A stretch of 64,000 bases of DNA, taken from positions 69,944,390 to 70,008,389 of the forward strand of contig JAVMKO010000003.1 of the NCBI GenBank assembly GCA_032164245.1. Direction: 5' to 3'. Each line of letters starts with the position of its first letter. Positions within the stretch are counted from its first letter, which is position 1. The notes beneath the pieces were generated by a model that searched no databases, was not told the origin of the DNA, and was given only the letters and a program-made list of their open reading frames with translations. The stretch is from Sternotherus odoratus. Lineage: Eukaryota; Chordata; Testudines; Kinosternidae. Both the position numbers and the translations under genes were made by a program. Shown in pieces: positions 22,680 through 34,700 of this stretch.

Positions 22680-23155
22680 GTGAGACTTCAAAGTGATATA
22701 ATTATAGATGTAACACCTTAGGTGGACAATCTTGTTTCAGTATAAGGGTATGTCTTCACTACCCGCCGAATCGGCGGGTAGCCATCGATCTTCTGCCGAT
22801 CGATTTCTCGTGTCAGAAATCGATCGCTCGCGGCGCCCCCGTCGACTCCGGGAGGCGCAAGCTGGGGTCGACGGGGGAGCGCGCCGCTGCCCGCCACCGC
22901 CATGAGGACGAGCGGTAAGTCAGCTGCAGATACACAAACTTCAGCTACGTAGCTGCAGTTGCGTATCTGCAGTTGATCCCCCTCCCGTAGTGAAGACCAG
23001 CCCTTAGAGGAGACTTTTTAAATTTAGCTTATAAGACTTGGGAAGGGGGTTAAGCTAAACAGAAAGAAGCCTCTTTTATAACGGAATAAGAGTATCCACC
23101 TGGGGGTGGACGGACTATACCTGTATAACTATCTGGTTAAATGACTGGTGAAAAT
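22680..23155. mobile_element. Outer palindromic MITE split by another MITE
   Basis: The left arm (about 22680-22742, with 'ataattatagatgtaacaccttaggtggacaatcttgtttcagtat') is mirrored by the right arm (about 23080-23155, 'ttataacggaataagagtatccacctgggggtgga ... ctatacctgtataactatctgg'). The symmetric halves lie either side of the insert at 22743-23006. Outer boundaries and any target duplication are not resolved. Confidence 0.55.
22743..23006 (+). mobile_element. MITE with TAAGGG-type ends
   Basis: Terminal inverted repeats: TAAGGGTATGTCTTCACTAC at the left, and at the right, reversed, TAAGGGCTGGTCTTCACTAC. The interior is CpG-rich ('ccgccgaatcggcgggtagccatcgatc', 'ctccgggaggcgcaagctggggtcgacggggg'). 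The same family occurs inverted at 12144-12431. TAA/TTA at the borders is compatible with a PIF/Harbinger origin. No transposase. Confidence 0.82.
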
Positions 23156-23228
23156 TCCCCAGAGAGACAAGCTCTTAATAAAGGAACCCTCCTCACTTAT
23201 TTAAAATGTATGAGTGTTTATGGGAACC

Positions 23229-23850
23229 TGTAGCAGGGCGGCGACTCATCCCTGCAGTGCCTCCTGCTGGTCCATCCAGGAATTAGCTCACCAGCATCCA
23301 GAGCACCCTCTGCATGCTGATGTCCTGCTTGCTTCTGGCCCCGTGTCCCTCCTGGACCCCGGTGCCCTCTTACCCCCATAGTCTCACAGTCTCCCCTCTC
23401 AGGGAACCCTCCTCCCACTATCCCACCTTTCCTCAGTCTAGGCAACTGCCAGTCACCACTTGCCCCCGTTCTCTGAGGTAGACTGCAGTACCATGGCCAT
23501 TCATCACAGGCAAGGGGGGTTTGGCCTGCTGCCTCTGTAGCCATGGGCTGCCCGCCCAGCTCCTCTTGCCTTACCCCAGCCCTGCTTCACTCTGGGTACC
23601 CCGTCTAGATTCCCCAGCAGCCAGGCCTGTCTACCTCTGCAGCCAGAGAAGACTGTCTCTGCAGCAAACTCTCGGCCTTTTTATCAGGGCCAGTTGGGCC
23701 CTAATTGACCCAGCCACAGCTGCTTTCCATTGCAGCCCTCAGCTGCCTTATGTTGCAGCCCTCTGCTGGGCTGCCTTTCTCTAACTACAGCCCTTTGCAG
23801 GGCTGTTTTAACCCCTTTTTTCACTGGAGTGGGGAAGTCGCCACACTACA
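23229..23850 (+). mobile_element. Solo LTR (family 1, copy 2) with 5-bp target duplication
   Basis: It starts TGTAGCAGGGCGGCGACTC and ends ...GTCGCCACACTACA, with perfect 5-bp flanks GAACC at 23224-23228 and 23851-23855. TG...CA ends plus a 5-bp duplication define an integrase-inserted LTR, and the absence of internal sequence shows recombination to a solo LTR. It shares blocks with 14866-15699 and 28491-29196. A TATA-like 'ctttttatcagggcc' lies near 23676. Confidence 0.93.
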
Positions 23851-24482
23851 GAACCCAACGAGGGCTAGATCCCCTAAAGCCCAGTGCCTGGAGTGCCTAC
23901 AGCACGTGGCTCTGAGCTCACAGTCTCAGAACATCCTATCAGATATGCTATGCTATGGTACCCCCCTGGTTGGGGTTTAGTTATGGCATAGGGAAGCCAT
24001 CAAGTGCTTTTCAGCTGTTAAAGCCCATGTGATCTGAATGTCCAGTTGAGAGAAATTTGTGTCCTGTTTCACTGGAAAGGGGTGAGTTAGCCAACTGGCT
24101 GCCCCTGGAAGAAGCAAGATTGAAGTGTTCAGAGCACAATGCTTCTGAAGACCCAAGATTTGGGTGTGAAGAAATAGGCACTGGCCCAACCTCTAAATAC
24201 AAGAGTGAGGGAAAATCCCTGCTGGAGGTAGATGGGTAGGATGCATCCACACACCTCCCACTCCACAGAGGATTTGCTTCTGTATGTAAAAAGAGGTAGT
24301 TAGCTGGGGTTCATAACTGAACTTCTTCCAACCCTCCAAATGTTTTGTTAACCAGTGCAAGGGTGAAGTCCAAATTCAGGCCCAGTTCCTTTTTAATGAA
24401 CATGTATTGCTCATTAGGGAGGGGTGGACATCTTTTTGTTGATTTTTAGTGCAGATTACAAACATAGATTCCACATATTGCT
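23851..24482. other. Unassigned DNA
   Basis: No gene recognised. Overlapping frames on both strands near 23977-24250 carry no motif. Confidence 0.45.
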
Positions 24483-24760
24483 CCCCTATAACACAGGCCA
24501 TAGAACTTCTCCAAAATAATTACCAGAGCAGATCTTCTAGGAAATCATCCAAATTTGATTTAAAAATCCACCATGACCTTTGGTAAATTATTCCAATGGT
24601 TAACTACCCTCACTGTTAGAAATTTGCATCATATTTCCATCTAGCCATTGGATCAGGTTAGATTGAAGAGCCCATTATTAAATATTTGTTCCCACTTATA
24701 GACTATAATCAAGGCACCAGTCAACCTTCTCTCTATTACAATAATTCAGTCAAGTAATAT
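24483..24760 (-). mobile_element. CR1 LINE 3' fragment
   Basis: Phrases such as 'ataacacaggccatagaacttctccaaaataattaccagagca', 'ccaccatgacctttggtaaattattccaatggttaactaccctcactgtta' and 'gattgaagagcccattattaaatatttgttccc' match the antisense 3' region of turtle CR1. Internal deletions are evident. No polymerase motif is included. Confidence 0.88.
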
Positions 24761-26191
24761 ATGCAAATACAGAAGTCTCAGTTCTCCCCAAAACACCCAC
24801 CAGCACAACAAAGAGGCAGGAGTCAAGTCATCAATGAGACAGTTATGGCTCCCTGATTCTACAATGACCATCTACTTGAGCGGCCAAGAGACAGAGGACC
24901 CTGTATAGGGACGCTCTGCTGCCTCCGTGGTGGAGGTGGGGAAGGGCAGGTAGTGCAGAGTGCCACCTGTTCCAGGTTTATATCAATGGGGAGTTGTTCT
25001 CTGCAATGGGAATTCTCTGATGACCCCTCATGGTCAGAATCCAAAGACTTTGAGCTGCCTGAGTGATACAAAAAGGCCAGATTATATTGGAGGTTCTGCC
25101 GCAGCCTGTACACATGCAGACTTTAACCTATCTGCCTGGGTTGTTATATAGTGCCCATTACCTATATATAACATTCAGGACTGATATACACCAAATGAAC
25201 CATAAATAAAAAAAGAATTAAAATAAAACAAGAGATGGATCACAGAATGAAGTGCAATATACACTTAAGTTACACAGTTTTTAATATTATGATCTTGTAT
25301 GTGTATGGGAAATATTTGAGTTATTTTCAATATGTTCCAAAAAAGTGCTGCCAAATCATATATACTCTGGCCAAAATATATTAGTGTTTATATATAATGT
25401 TCATATATAAAAACTAGTGTATCATCTTTTACATTGATGAAGAACCAAGGCATTTAGGGAATGTAATTCTTATAACTGTAAATTCTGATAGATTTACAGT
25501 GAATTACATTTTGGCATTTTTTCTTTCAGGAAATGTTATATTGATTTGATAACTGAGAATATATGCCGATCCAGCTTCCTCCTAAGTCAATGGACTTTAA
25601 TATTTGCTGAATGAGGCCCTTGGAGAGAACCATCCTTTCAGTGTCTTGTTTTGCCAAGATTTCAACTCTTCCCTACAACTAACACACAAGTGCTAGATTG
25701 CTCATCATGAATCAAAACCCCCAAATTGCCCCAGCCCACCTGTACATGAACTGTACTGCAGTATAGTGACTGCAGTGTAAAATTGGAGTGATTTCATTTG
25801 AAAATGCAACCAAAACTTATTGCTTTATGATTCAGTTGGTTCTGACTATACACTATCTCCCAGGCTGACGGCTTTTACTCTCTCAGGTACTAGTCGCTCT
25901 GGTTACATAACTGTTCCCTTGAGCTTTCAAGTTTCAAAGTCAATTTGAGGTCAATCTATATTTTTATAGAATTAAGACGTCAACAGCTGCGGCTAAATTA
26001 TGTGATGACACCCCTATCTCCACCCTCACCCCCCCCCCAAATCATTTGGTTTCTTGGAATGGAGACTGGAGTACAAAATTAGATCTATACTATTTGTTAT
26101 TTTTTCCTTTTAGAGACATTCTGCAAACACTTGAATTACACTCATGTTAACAAATAAACCAGACTAAAAAACTCCACCAAGATAATAAAGA
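24761..26191. other. Unassigned AT-rich DNA
   Basis: No gene or clear repeat. Short homopolymer tracts occur, such as the C run near 26030-26038. Confidence 0.45.
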
Positions 26192-26199
26192 GATTAAGC

Positions 26200-26508
26200 C
26201 AGGGGTTGGCAATCTTTCAGGATTGGTGTGCCAAGTCTTCATTTATTCACTCGAATTTAAGGCTTGGCATGCCAGTAATACATTTTAATGTTTTTAGAAG
26301 GTCTCCTTCTATAAGTCTTTAATATATAACTAAACTACTGTTATGTAAAGTAAATAAGGTTTTTAAAATGTTTAAGAAGCTTCATTTAAAATTAAATTAA
26401 AATGCAGATCCCCTTGGACCGGTGGCCAAGACCCAGGCAGTGTGAGTGTCACTGAAAATCAGCTTGCGTGCTGCCTTTGGCACGCATACCATAGGTTGCC
26501 TACCCCTG
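26200..26508. mobile_element. Complete hAT-type non-autonomous transposon
   Basis: The left end is CAGGGGTTGGCAATCT; the right end, reversed, is CAGGGGTAGGCAACCTAT. The perfect 8-bp duplication GATTAAGC lies at 26192-26199 and 26509-26516. Length is 309 bp, AT-rich, with no transposase. Its end sequence relates it to the truncated element at 17125-17292. Confidence 0.95.
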
Positions 26509-26784
26509 GATTAAGCCATGGGATAATACTTGCTTTAGTTACATTAGTGATGGGAGATTTTACTACCCAGACTAAGTCCACTATGTATTAAAGGAATAGT
26601 AACAGGTACATTACACACAAAAATTAAAATGTTTTACCCAGCCTAGTAGTACCAGAAATGCTTTCTTATATTCTTCATTTTAATTTCAAGGAAAATAATT
26701 GTGTGTGCACATACACATTTTCCAGCTGTTTCTCCAGTCCAACAAGCACTGCAGAATTGTGCTTGTGCATAAGAGCCATTAGGC

Positions 26785-26877
26785 AAGATCTCTTTGTCAT
26801 ATGTTTGCACAGTGCCTAGCGCAATGGGGACCCATCCTCTAACAACTACTGCAACAAAATAATAATAATAATAATTG
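26785..26877 (+). repeat. MIR/LINE-type 3' tail
   Basis: 'tgtttgcacagtgcctagcgcaatggggaccc' followed by an (AAT)n-like tail is a well-known amniote repeat 3' end. The family cannot be separated further by eye. Confidence 0.65.
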
Positions 26878-27554
26878 CCTAGAAACAAAACTGAAGCTGA
26901 CTAATCTATTTTCATGTTTCATGCTGAATGAAGTAAAAAAACCAACAACCAGCACATATATGAAGAAATGAAACATGCAGTGAATTATATTAAACTTCAC
27001 AAAGGCACATGGAGATAGGGAGTTGGATGAACATCTTTTGGGGTCCAAGCTCTGCCCGAGAGCAGGCAATAGGAGTGAGTAGACCAGCGTCTGTGTTGGG
27101 GGTGGGGATATGCAGCATCACTCATCCCATCTTCACACACTATAGAACACACACTGCCCTCCTCCACTCAGGAGAACTCCTATTTAAAGATGTGCTTCAG
27201 GGGCTCTGGCTAAAAGGATCACCTACTAGCACACTTGCAAAGGAGCCATACTGTCAAGGGGCAGATACAGAAGACCTTGGAATAAGTGGGGAAGTAAAGG
27301 ACCTTTTCACATTTCTCTCTGCTTGGACAGTTTAGTTTAGATTGTTTAGTTTTATGATCATTAATGGTCAGGTTTGAGTCAGTTTCATTGGCTGGTTTTC
27401 ATGTACTAGCAAAATGCAAGAATGTTTTGGGAGCTTGTTTTAAACTGTTTCCTTTGGAATTATAAAATTAAATCATTAAACTAGAATTGTTTGGAAAATA
27501 CCAGTTATTTTTCTAGGAGAAATGTGCATATTTATATATAAACTCTAGAACAGA

Positions 27555-27940
27555 ACTTAAAAAAAGGCAGCTGCTGGAAGTGACCGGCATGTCCAGCTTC
27601 TAGACAGATGGGCCAGAGGGCTCTGAGCACTGCCCACACCCACAGGTGTTCCCCCCACAGCTCCCAGTGGCCATGGTTCATGGCCAATGGGAACTACGGA
27701 GCTGGTGTTTGGGGCACGGACTGTGCACAGAGCCCCTGTGACTGCCCTTATGCCTAGAAGCCGGAGATGGTGGACGCTTCTAGGAGCTGCACGGAGCCTG
27801 AGGAGACAGGTAGACTGTCATAGCCCTGCTGTGCCACCAACTGGACTTTTAGTGGCCCAGTCAGCAATGCTGATTGGAGCTGCCAGGGTCCCTTTTCAAC
27901 CAGGTGTTCCAGTCAAAAACCAGACACCTGGCAACCCTAA
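27555..27940. mobile_element. hAT-type repeat, interior and right end
   Basis: The interior carries 'agctcccagtggccatggttcatggccaatgggaactacgga' and related GC-rich text known from turtle hAT repeats. The right end '...gtcaaaaaccagacacctggcaaccctaa', reversed, is TTAGGGTTGCCAGGTGTCTGG, a plausible terminus. The left terminus was not found. Confidence 0.6.
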
Positions 27941-28490
27941 CAGTATTACACTATTGACTCTCATTTAGCTTGTGACCGACTATGACCCTCAAATCCCTTT
28001 TCACACTACGCCTTTCTAGGCAATAGTTTTACATTTTGTATGTGTGCAATTGATTTTTCCTTCCTAAGAGGAGTACTTTGCATTTGTCCTTACTGACTTT
28101 TATCTTATTTATGTCAGACCAGTTCTCCAGTTTGTCCAGATCATTTTGAATTTTAAACCTATCCTACAAAACACTTGCAACCCCTCCCAACTTGGCATCA
28201 TCCACAAACTTTGTAAATGTACTCTCTATGCCATTATCAAAATCATTCATGAAGCTATTGAACTGGATTCAGAAATGATCCCTGCAGGATCCCACTTGAT
28301 ATGCCCTTCCAGATTGACTGTGAACCACTGATTACTACTCTGTAGGAATGGGTTTCCAAGCAGTTATGTACCCACCTTATAATAGCTTCATCTAGGTTGT
28401 ATCTTCCTAGTTTGTTTATGAGAAGGTCATGCCAGACAATATCAAAAGCCTTACTAAAGCCATGATATACCACATCTACCAGTTCCCCCC

Positions 28491-29196
28491 TGTAACGACG
28501 GGATGACTCACCCCTGCGGCGCCTCCAACTGGCCATCTGGGAATTAGCTCTCCAGCTCCGGAGTGCCCTCTTCAGGCTCACCATATGCTGGGCCCCATGA
28601 CTCTCATGGACCCCAGTGCCCTCCTACATGGGGTGCTGCCCCCCCCCAGCAATAACCCCACACTCTGCCTCTGGGTCTCCTCACCCATGGGGAACCCCCA
28701 ACCCTCTAATCCCCACCTTGCCTCAATCCGTGGCTACTGCCAGTAATCATCAAGCCCCCGCAACCTGAGGCAGACTGCAGTGTAAGAACCAGTCATCATA
28801 GGCAAGGAGTTTTTGCACCTGCTACCTTTGCCTAGCTCCAGTACCCTCCTTAGTCCTCCCTTCAGGCCTGCAGCCTGGGAAGCTGCTAGGCTGGAACTCC
28901 CCAGCTCCCTTGCCTATTCCCCCAGCACTGTTCCACCTCAGGTACCCTGTCCCACAAGCAATCAGGCCCTGCTCCCTCCCAGCCTGGAGAGAGAGGGACT
29001 GTTTGAGCACCTGTCTCGCAGCCCTTTTATAAGGGCCAGCTATGGTCTTATTGGGCCTGCCCTGGTCTTATTGGGCCTGCCCCAGCTGTGGCTGCCTTCC
29101 AAATCAGCCTTTGCTCACTGCTTTCCCCCAGCCACAGCCCTCTCCAGGGCTGTTTTTAACCCCTTCCAGGCAGGAGCGGGTGACAACCCTGCTACA
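28491..29196 (+). mobile_element. Solo LTR (family 1, copy 3) inside CR1
   Basis: It begins TGTAACGACGGGATGACTC and ends ...GACAACCCTGCTACA, flanked by CCCCC on each side (C runs make the exact duplication length 5-6). It has the same blocks as copies 1 and 2, with a TATA-like 'ccttttataagggccagct' at about 29023-29041. A short tandem duplication, 'tggtcttattgggcctgccc' twice, lies at 29044-29083. No internal retroelement sequence. Confidence 0.9.
29022..29034 (+). promoter_or_regulatory. Putative LTR TATA box
   Basis: 'cccttttataagg' sits in the last quarter of the LTR. It is conserved in position with 'ctcttataagg' in copy 1 and 'ctttttatcagg' in copy 2, so a core promoter role is plausible. 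Activity is unknown. Confidence 0.55.
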
Positions 29197-31080
29197 CCCC
29201 CCTATCCACAAGACTCGTTATCCTGTCAAAGAAAGTATTAAGTTGGTTTGACACAATTTGTTCTTGACAAATCCATGCTGACTGTTACTTATCACCTTAT
29301 CCCCTTCTAGGTGTCGGCAAACTGATTGCATACTTATTTGCTCCATTATATTTCAGGGTACTGAAGTTAAACTGACTGGTTTGTAATTTCTTGGGTTAAC
29401 TTTATTTCCCTTTTTATAGATGGGGACTATATCTGTCATTTTCCAGTTCTCTCGTCTTCCATGACTTTTCAAAAATAACCACTCCTGGCTCGAATATCTC
29501 CTCAGTCAACTCCTTGAGTATTCTAGGATGTATTTCATCAGGTTCAGGTCACTTGAAGACATCTAACTTTTCTAGGTAATTTTTAACCTGTTCTTTCCCT
29601 ATTATAACATCTGATCCTACCTCATTTTCACTGGCATCTACTATATTAGATGTCCAATCACTATTAACCTTTCTGGTGAAAACTGAAACAAAAAAGTTAG
29701 TTTGCACTTCTGCACTTTCCACTGTTGGTTCCCCTTCTCCCCATTGAATAAACAGCTTATTGTCTTTGGTCACCCTCTTTCTTCTAATGTATTTATAGAA
29801 CGTTTTCTTGTTGCCCTTTATGTCTCTAGCTAATTTAATGTCAGTTCTTGTGTCTCGGCCTTTCGAATTTTATCCCTACATACTTATGTTATTTGTTTAT
29901 AGTCATACTTTGTAATTTGATTGAGTTTCCACTTTTTGTAGGACTCTTTTCTGAGTTTCAGATAATTGAAGATCTCCTGGTTAAGCCAGGGTGGTTGCTT
30001 GCCATACTTCCTATCTTTCCTACACAGTGGGATAGTTTGCTCTTATGCCTTTAATAATGTCTCTTTGAAAAACTGCCAACTCTCTTGAACTGTTTTTTTC
30101 TACTAGACTTGCTTCCAATGGGATCTTACCAACATATGCATCTGAGGACTTGGGGGCAGGCTGGCTAGAAGAAATGCCGATTTACTGCCTCACTCCCCTT
30201 GGGCAGCTTCTATTTGCGGAGCTCTTATTGTGAATAGTGAATTCTCCCTCCAGCATAGCTGCCCGCTGTAGGTCAGGGTTGTGCCCGAATCATATAACTT
30301 GTACCTGCTATGGAATTTCACCCACAGAAAAGAGTTATAATTCAATAAATACATTTTAAACAAATCTGTGTACTTTCTAACTATCTGTCAAGGAGCTGAT
30401 GACCCTCTTCACCGTAGTTATATGAAGCATATTCATAATCTTAGCTTAACCCCCTCTTCCTTATAGACTAATGTAATGATAACTGTGAGAAATACTTACA
30501 TATGAAAACTGCCCAGACTTCACTAATGGAATATGCCCCTCTCACACTTATACTGTGATATTGCATGATTGAAATATGACCATTTATATCAATCATATTG
30601 CCACTGTTAGACAATTGCAACAAATCCTGTTCAAAATATGTAATATAAGGTGTCAATGGAAAAGTAATGATTTGCTAAGTATGATTATCCTGATTATCCT
30701 ATTTATACGCATGTATCATTTTTGTATCTAAAGTTATGAATATTGACTGTATATCTTTATCACCATTGTGTTTGTTCCTGGGGTAATACCCACAAGGTAG
30801 TTTATATCCAGTCTAGCCTGCTCATTGTGAATAGATTATTCAAGCTGATGGCCCATCAAAGGCACAACTCTCATAATGATCCATAGAAGGAACTCTTTCT
30901 GCCCAAATAGCTCTTCTTGCAGATGCCTTAGCCTCCAAGTGGCTAATGGCTGCCCCAGTAAGTCAGCAAGCCATGTATGGGCATGTGACATGCTCATCTA
31001 ACCACCTTGTTCCAGTAGTTTTCTACAAACTGTGCTGTGAGCTTTGTTTGGAACAGTAGAATTCCAATTATGTGGCAGAC

Positions 31081-31091
31081 GATATAAAAGA
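31081..31091 (+). promoter_or_regulatory. Putative TATA box of the LTR-like repeat
   Basis: 'gatataaaaga' lies about 260 bases upstream of the AATAAA signal, which is a reasonable LTR spacing once the expanded (TA)n tract is discounted. Confidence 0.55.
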
Positions 31092-31264
31092 CCCTTGCTG
31101 GCTCTTTCCTGCTCTGATTCTCTATACTATGGATTTATAACTAAAAGGACAAGATTGAATTAAGGACTGAGGACCTTCTAATCTTTGAGAAGTTACCAGA
31201 GATTTTACAAGCCAGCAGTCTACAACATCAGTGCTACAAACCTCATATAAGAACACTGTCATTA

Positions 31265-31266
<2 letters not shown>

Positions 31267-31309
<43 letters not shown>
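31267..31309 (+). repeat. (TA)n microsatellite
   Basis: About 21 uninterrupted TA units inside the LTR-like repeat. Confidence 0.97.
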
Positions 31310-31311
<2 letters not shown>

Positions 31312-31712
31312 CTATTAACCATTTAAACTCTATCCTTTTCTTTATTAATAAATCTTTAGATTGTAGTTACTAACAGATTAACATCAGTATGATTATTAGG
31401 TAAGATAAAAGTTATATATTGACCTGGATATGTGACTCTTGGGATCAGAAGAACCCTTTGCTTGATGAAATTGGTTTTCAGTAATCACTTATCATAAAGT
31501 CTAGTGTCTGGGCGGTGAAACAAGGGCTGGAATGCCTAAGGAGACTGCATTTTTGACTTCTTGTTAACTAGCGTGGTGAGGCAGACAGTCACTTTAAGTT
31601 GCGGGCTTGGTATAATCTAATAATAGAATAACCACAGGTTTGTGTAAATCTGCCCTAAATTTGTCCTGAATCTGGTATTCTCAGCTATGACTCACTAAGG
31701 CACAGTGACACA

Positions 31713-34700
31713 CACAAAAACGTTTTATACAGACAATTAATGACAGAGATATTGTGTGATATAAACAATCCTAGCACTTCTAGCTGAAGAAAAAATGGAA
31801 TAAAAATAAAGCTATAGAATTGTATAAAACCCCTTCCTTTGCCATTAATGGTGAATTATAACATACCTTCTTAACTCAGGAGAAGGAATCCTTTATCTCA
31901 CCCTCAGAAGGGGATGTAGTCTTTATAAATAGAACTTATGCATGTGTACAAAGTTTGTTAATTCAGTATATGTGTAAGACTATAAATCCGTACTACTTCA
32001 TACCAGTAACAGACCTCGCCAGCCATGGAGACAGACTGTAAATCTTGTGCTCTGATGCATCAATATGCAAGTATCTTATTGGCGGCTGGATTAGTGCACA
32101 GCATGCATTTTCTTCTTTGTAAGTAATTTTTTTAAATTCAAGGGTAAATGTCAAAACAATGCTGTAAAACCAATTAAGAAGAAAGCAAACAAGATTAGAG
32201 GTGCTACTTGAATTATTTATTGTTGTTCGCTTTTGCCAAGCCTTGAAATAAGTACTTAATAGACCTTATTGTAACTTTCTTAGCAATACAGTCATCTATT
32301 TAATGTGCTACACAGCAATGTACTAACATTAATATGTACTAATCATGATGTGAAACCCTTTTGTAGAACCCCAATAACCTGGACTTGTTTGCCACTTATG
32401 AAAATCTCCAAAAGGAAATTAATGTATTAATTTTACTCTGTAATATTATATATTAAGCAGGGATTGATTTCAGTAGAAGAGAACACCAGGATTTATTGAA
32501 CAGAGATATTAATATTGACCCAGTTAAAGCTCAGGTCAATATTTATCTTGAGGGACAATAAACCTTGATGTTCACCAAAACAAAAGCATTGTAACATACA
32601 CTGTGAATGTTTTAATCAAAAATATCTGGAAATCTCTCCATGATGAGAATGAATTACAGAAGTGTGAGTGTTTTTCCTTTAAGATTAAAGGCGTATGGTG
32701 GAGAAAATATCAAAAAATTGCTTCCATAGAATACATTACAGCCAATCAGACTTATCTGCATGTGTGATCAGATTGGTTAACACTGTTGCAGGCATCAGTA
32801 TTACTGACCACTCATTTGGTAAATAATAGAAAATTACTGACAAACCATGAATCTGGATTGTTCACAAAACTTTAGTGGTTAGTCCAAGGCCACAAAGTAA
32901 GCCTGTTCCAAAGTCAGCAACTAGACTCAGATCCCCTAAATCCTAGTTCTCGGCCTTATCCACAAAACCATCCTATTGCATCATACAGGTCTTATGATTA
33001 AGACATGGAACTGGGAGTCAAAGTAGTATATGCCTTGAAAGTCAGCATGTTATTACCCTGTCCCACAAGTGGTGTTCTGAGGGTAACTTTGTGAGGACCT
33101 GTTTCTCCAGCATAATGGAATGAAGGGTTAAATGCAGTGATGTTTGTGAGGGACTCAGATACTTCGATGATAGGGTGCTGACAGAAAATTTTAAGGATTT
33201 TTTGCTTTGAGGAAAGAATATTTTAAAGCGCCTTCATCTCTACTTTCCAGCTTTAGTCACTTAAAAACATGTTTAAAACATTTGGGCTTAATGCCAAATC
33301 TTTATTCCTGCCTCTGCTTGTTTGAAAAATAGTGTCAAGCACTCATTAGCACTAATCTGCTATTTTTGAAATAAACACTGTTTACCCACAGGAAATTGTC
33401 TTTCCGAAATAATACCAGATACTAAACCATTTTAAGATATCTGCTCCAGTTAAAAACTATACAGGGCACTGCTGTGCACCTCAGGTTGGAAGCCGTATTA
33501 TGCTCTAATGCTGCAAAAGAAGTCAATGTGAAATGAGGGTAGTTAACCACCTGCAGGATTGATGTCAGAGTGCCACAAGTGCAGAAACTATGTTAAAATT
33601 TGTTAGAGTAGACCACTATCCTGTACTATTATGCAGAGCTCACCAAATAGGCAAATCTCATATTTTTCCTTTGTTTCTTGGCAAGCCTCTTTCTGTTAGC
33701 AGGAGATACTCCAATATCCTGCAATAGACAGCATGAGGTAGACGACTGCTGTGCCCAAAGGGAGCATCACTGACTTCAATGTGGTTTGGCCTGGGCACAG
33801 TAATCCCTGTAATGCCCTACTGCAGGACCAGAGTCTTAATGAGATTGCTGCCCCCCCACCCACAATGAAATGAAACAAAACATTCAAATACCTTATGTCT
33901 TTTAGTAGTGTTGCACTACACACAAATAGGAGAAATATGCTCACTGTAGGCAAACATTCAACTATTTCCATTAAAATGCTAATTACTGTACTTTTATAGA
34001 TCAGTTGGAGAAGACTTTCGGAACAAAATTAACATGCAGAGATTATTCCAGAAAAATTTCTTAGAAGAAAACGTACCGATTGTTAGAGAACCAATTTTTT
34101 TCTTGCTTCTAAATTTAAGTGAGGGGTGGAAGTAAGGTTGACTTTTATTCTCCCTGGAATTGCTGCATATATTAAATTGATATTGAAAAAGACACAGAAA
34201 TTCTTTGCTTTTAAAAAGCATCATTCACAATTTATAGTATTGTACTTTTAACTAATATATTTTTTGCATATTGCACTAAAATCTGTCCACGCTATCAGTA
34301 ACATTTAAAAACTAAGTTCTCTGGTCCTTACTACCCAGAAATAAATAATGTGTGACAACAGCATTAAGGAACATAAACATAAAATTACCTGTTATTAAAA
34401 ACAGAGCACACTTTTCTAGAGGATATCTATTACTCAGTTGTAAAATAATACGTTTGGCATTCACTCTAATGTTTCAACATTACGGTTCAATCTTCTAAAA
34501 AGCTGACACAGAAAATAACTGCATAATAAACCAATTCATCATCATGTGCAAAAGAAACCCCTGGAATAAATTGTAATAACCTTTCAAAAACTAGCAGCTT
34601 TTAAAAGTATTAATTTCTACTCCAGATAATTGGAAAAGACACCTGGGCGGCCAGGCAATATTTTTTATGGGATTGCCCTGTCAGGACTCAGATTGTCTTT

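Larger units (their letters stand above)
27945..30147 (-). mobile_element. CR1 LINE, long copy, split by a solo LTR
   Basis: Antisense non-LTR retrotransposon. On the minus strand, the frame at 29549-29773 is the endonuclease-RT linker (FFVSVFTRKVNSDW...). The frame at 28255-28584 has RT motif A (SKAFDIVWHDLL) and a GILQGS motif. The catalytic FVDDAKLGG lies near 28183-28215 with both aspartates kept. Stops and frameshifts, plus the 706-bp LTR at 28491-29196, inactivate it. The first residues of the frame ending at 28584 are LTR sequence read in frame, not CR1 protein. It belongs to a different CR1 subfamily from the copy at 6674. Confidence 0.93.
30540..31712 (+). mobile_element. LTR-like repeat with TATA box and polyadenylation signal
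   Basis: Shares an internal block with 41898-43051: 'gattatcctatttatacgcatgtatcatttttgtatctaaagttatgaatattg' here against 'catcctatttgtatgcatgtgtcatttttgttcttgaagttataaatattgg' there. 'gacgatataaaagacccttgctgg' (31079-31102) looks like a TATA box and cap region, and 'tattaataaatctttag' (31344-31360) a polyadenylation signal. A (TA)n tract interrupts it. Outer borders are uncertain and no protein is encoded. Confidence 0.6.
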
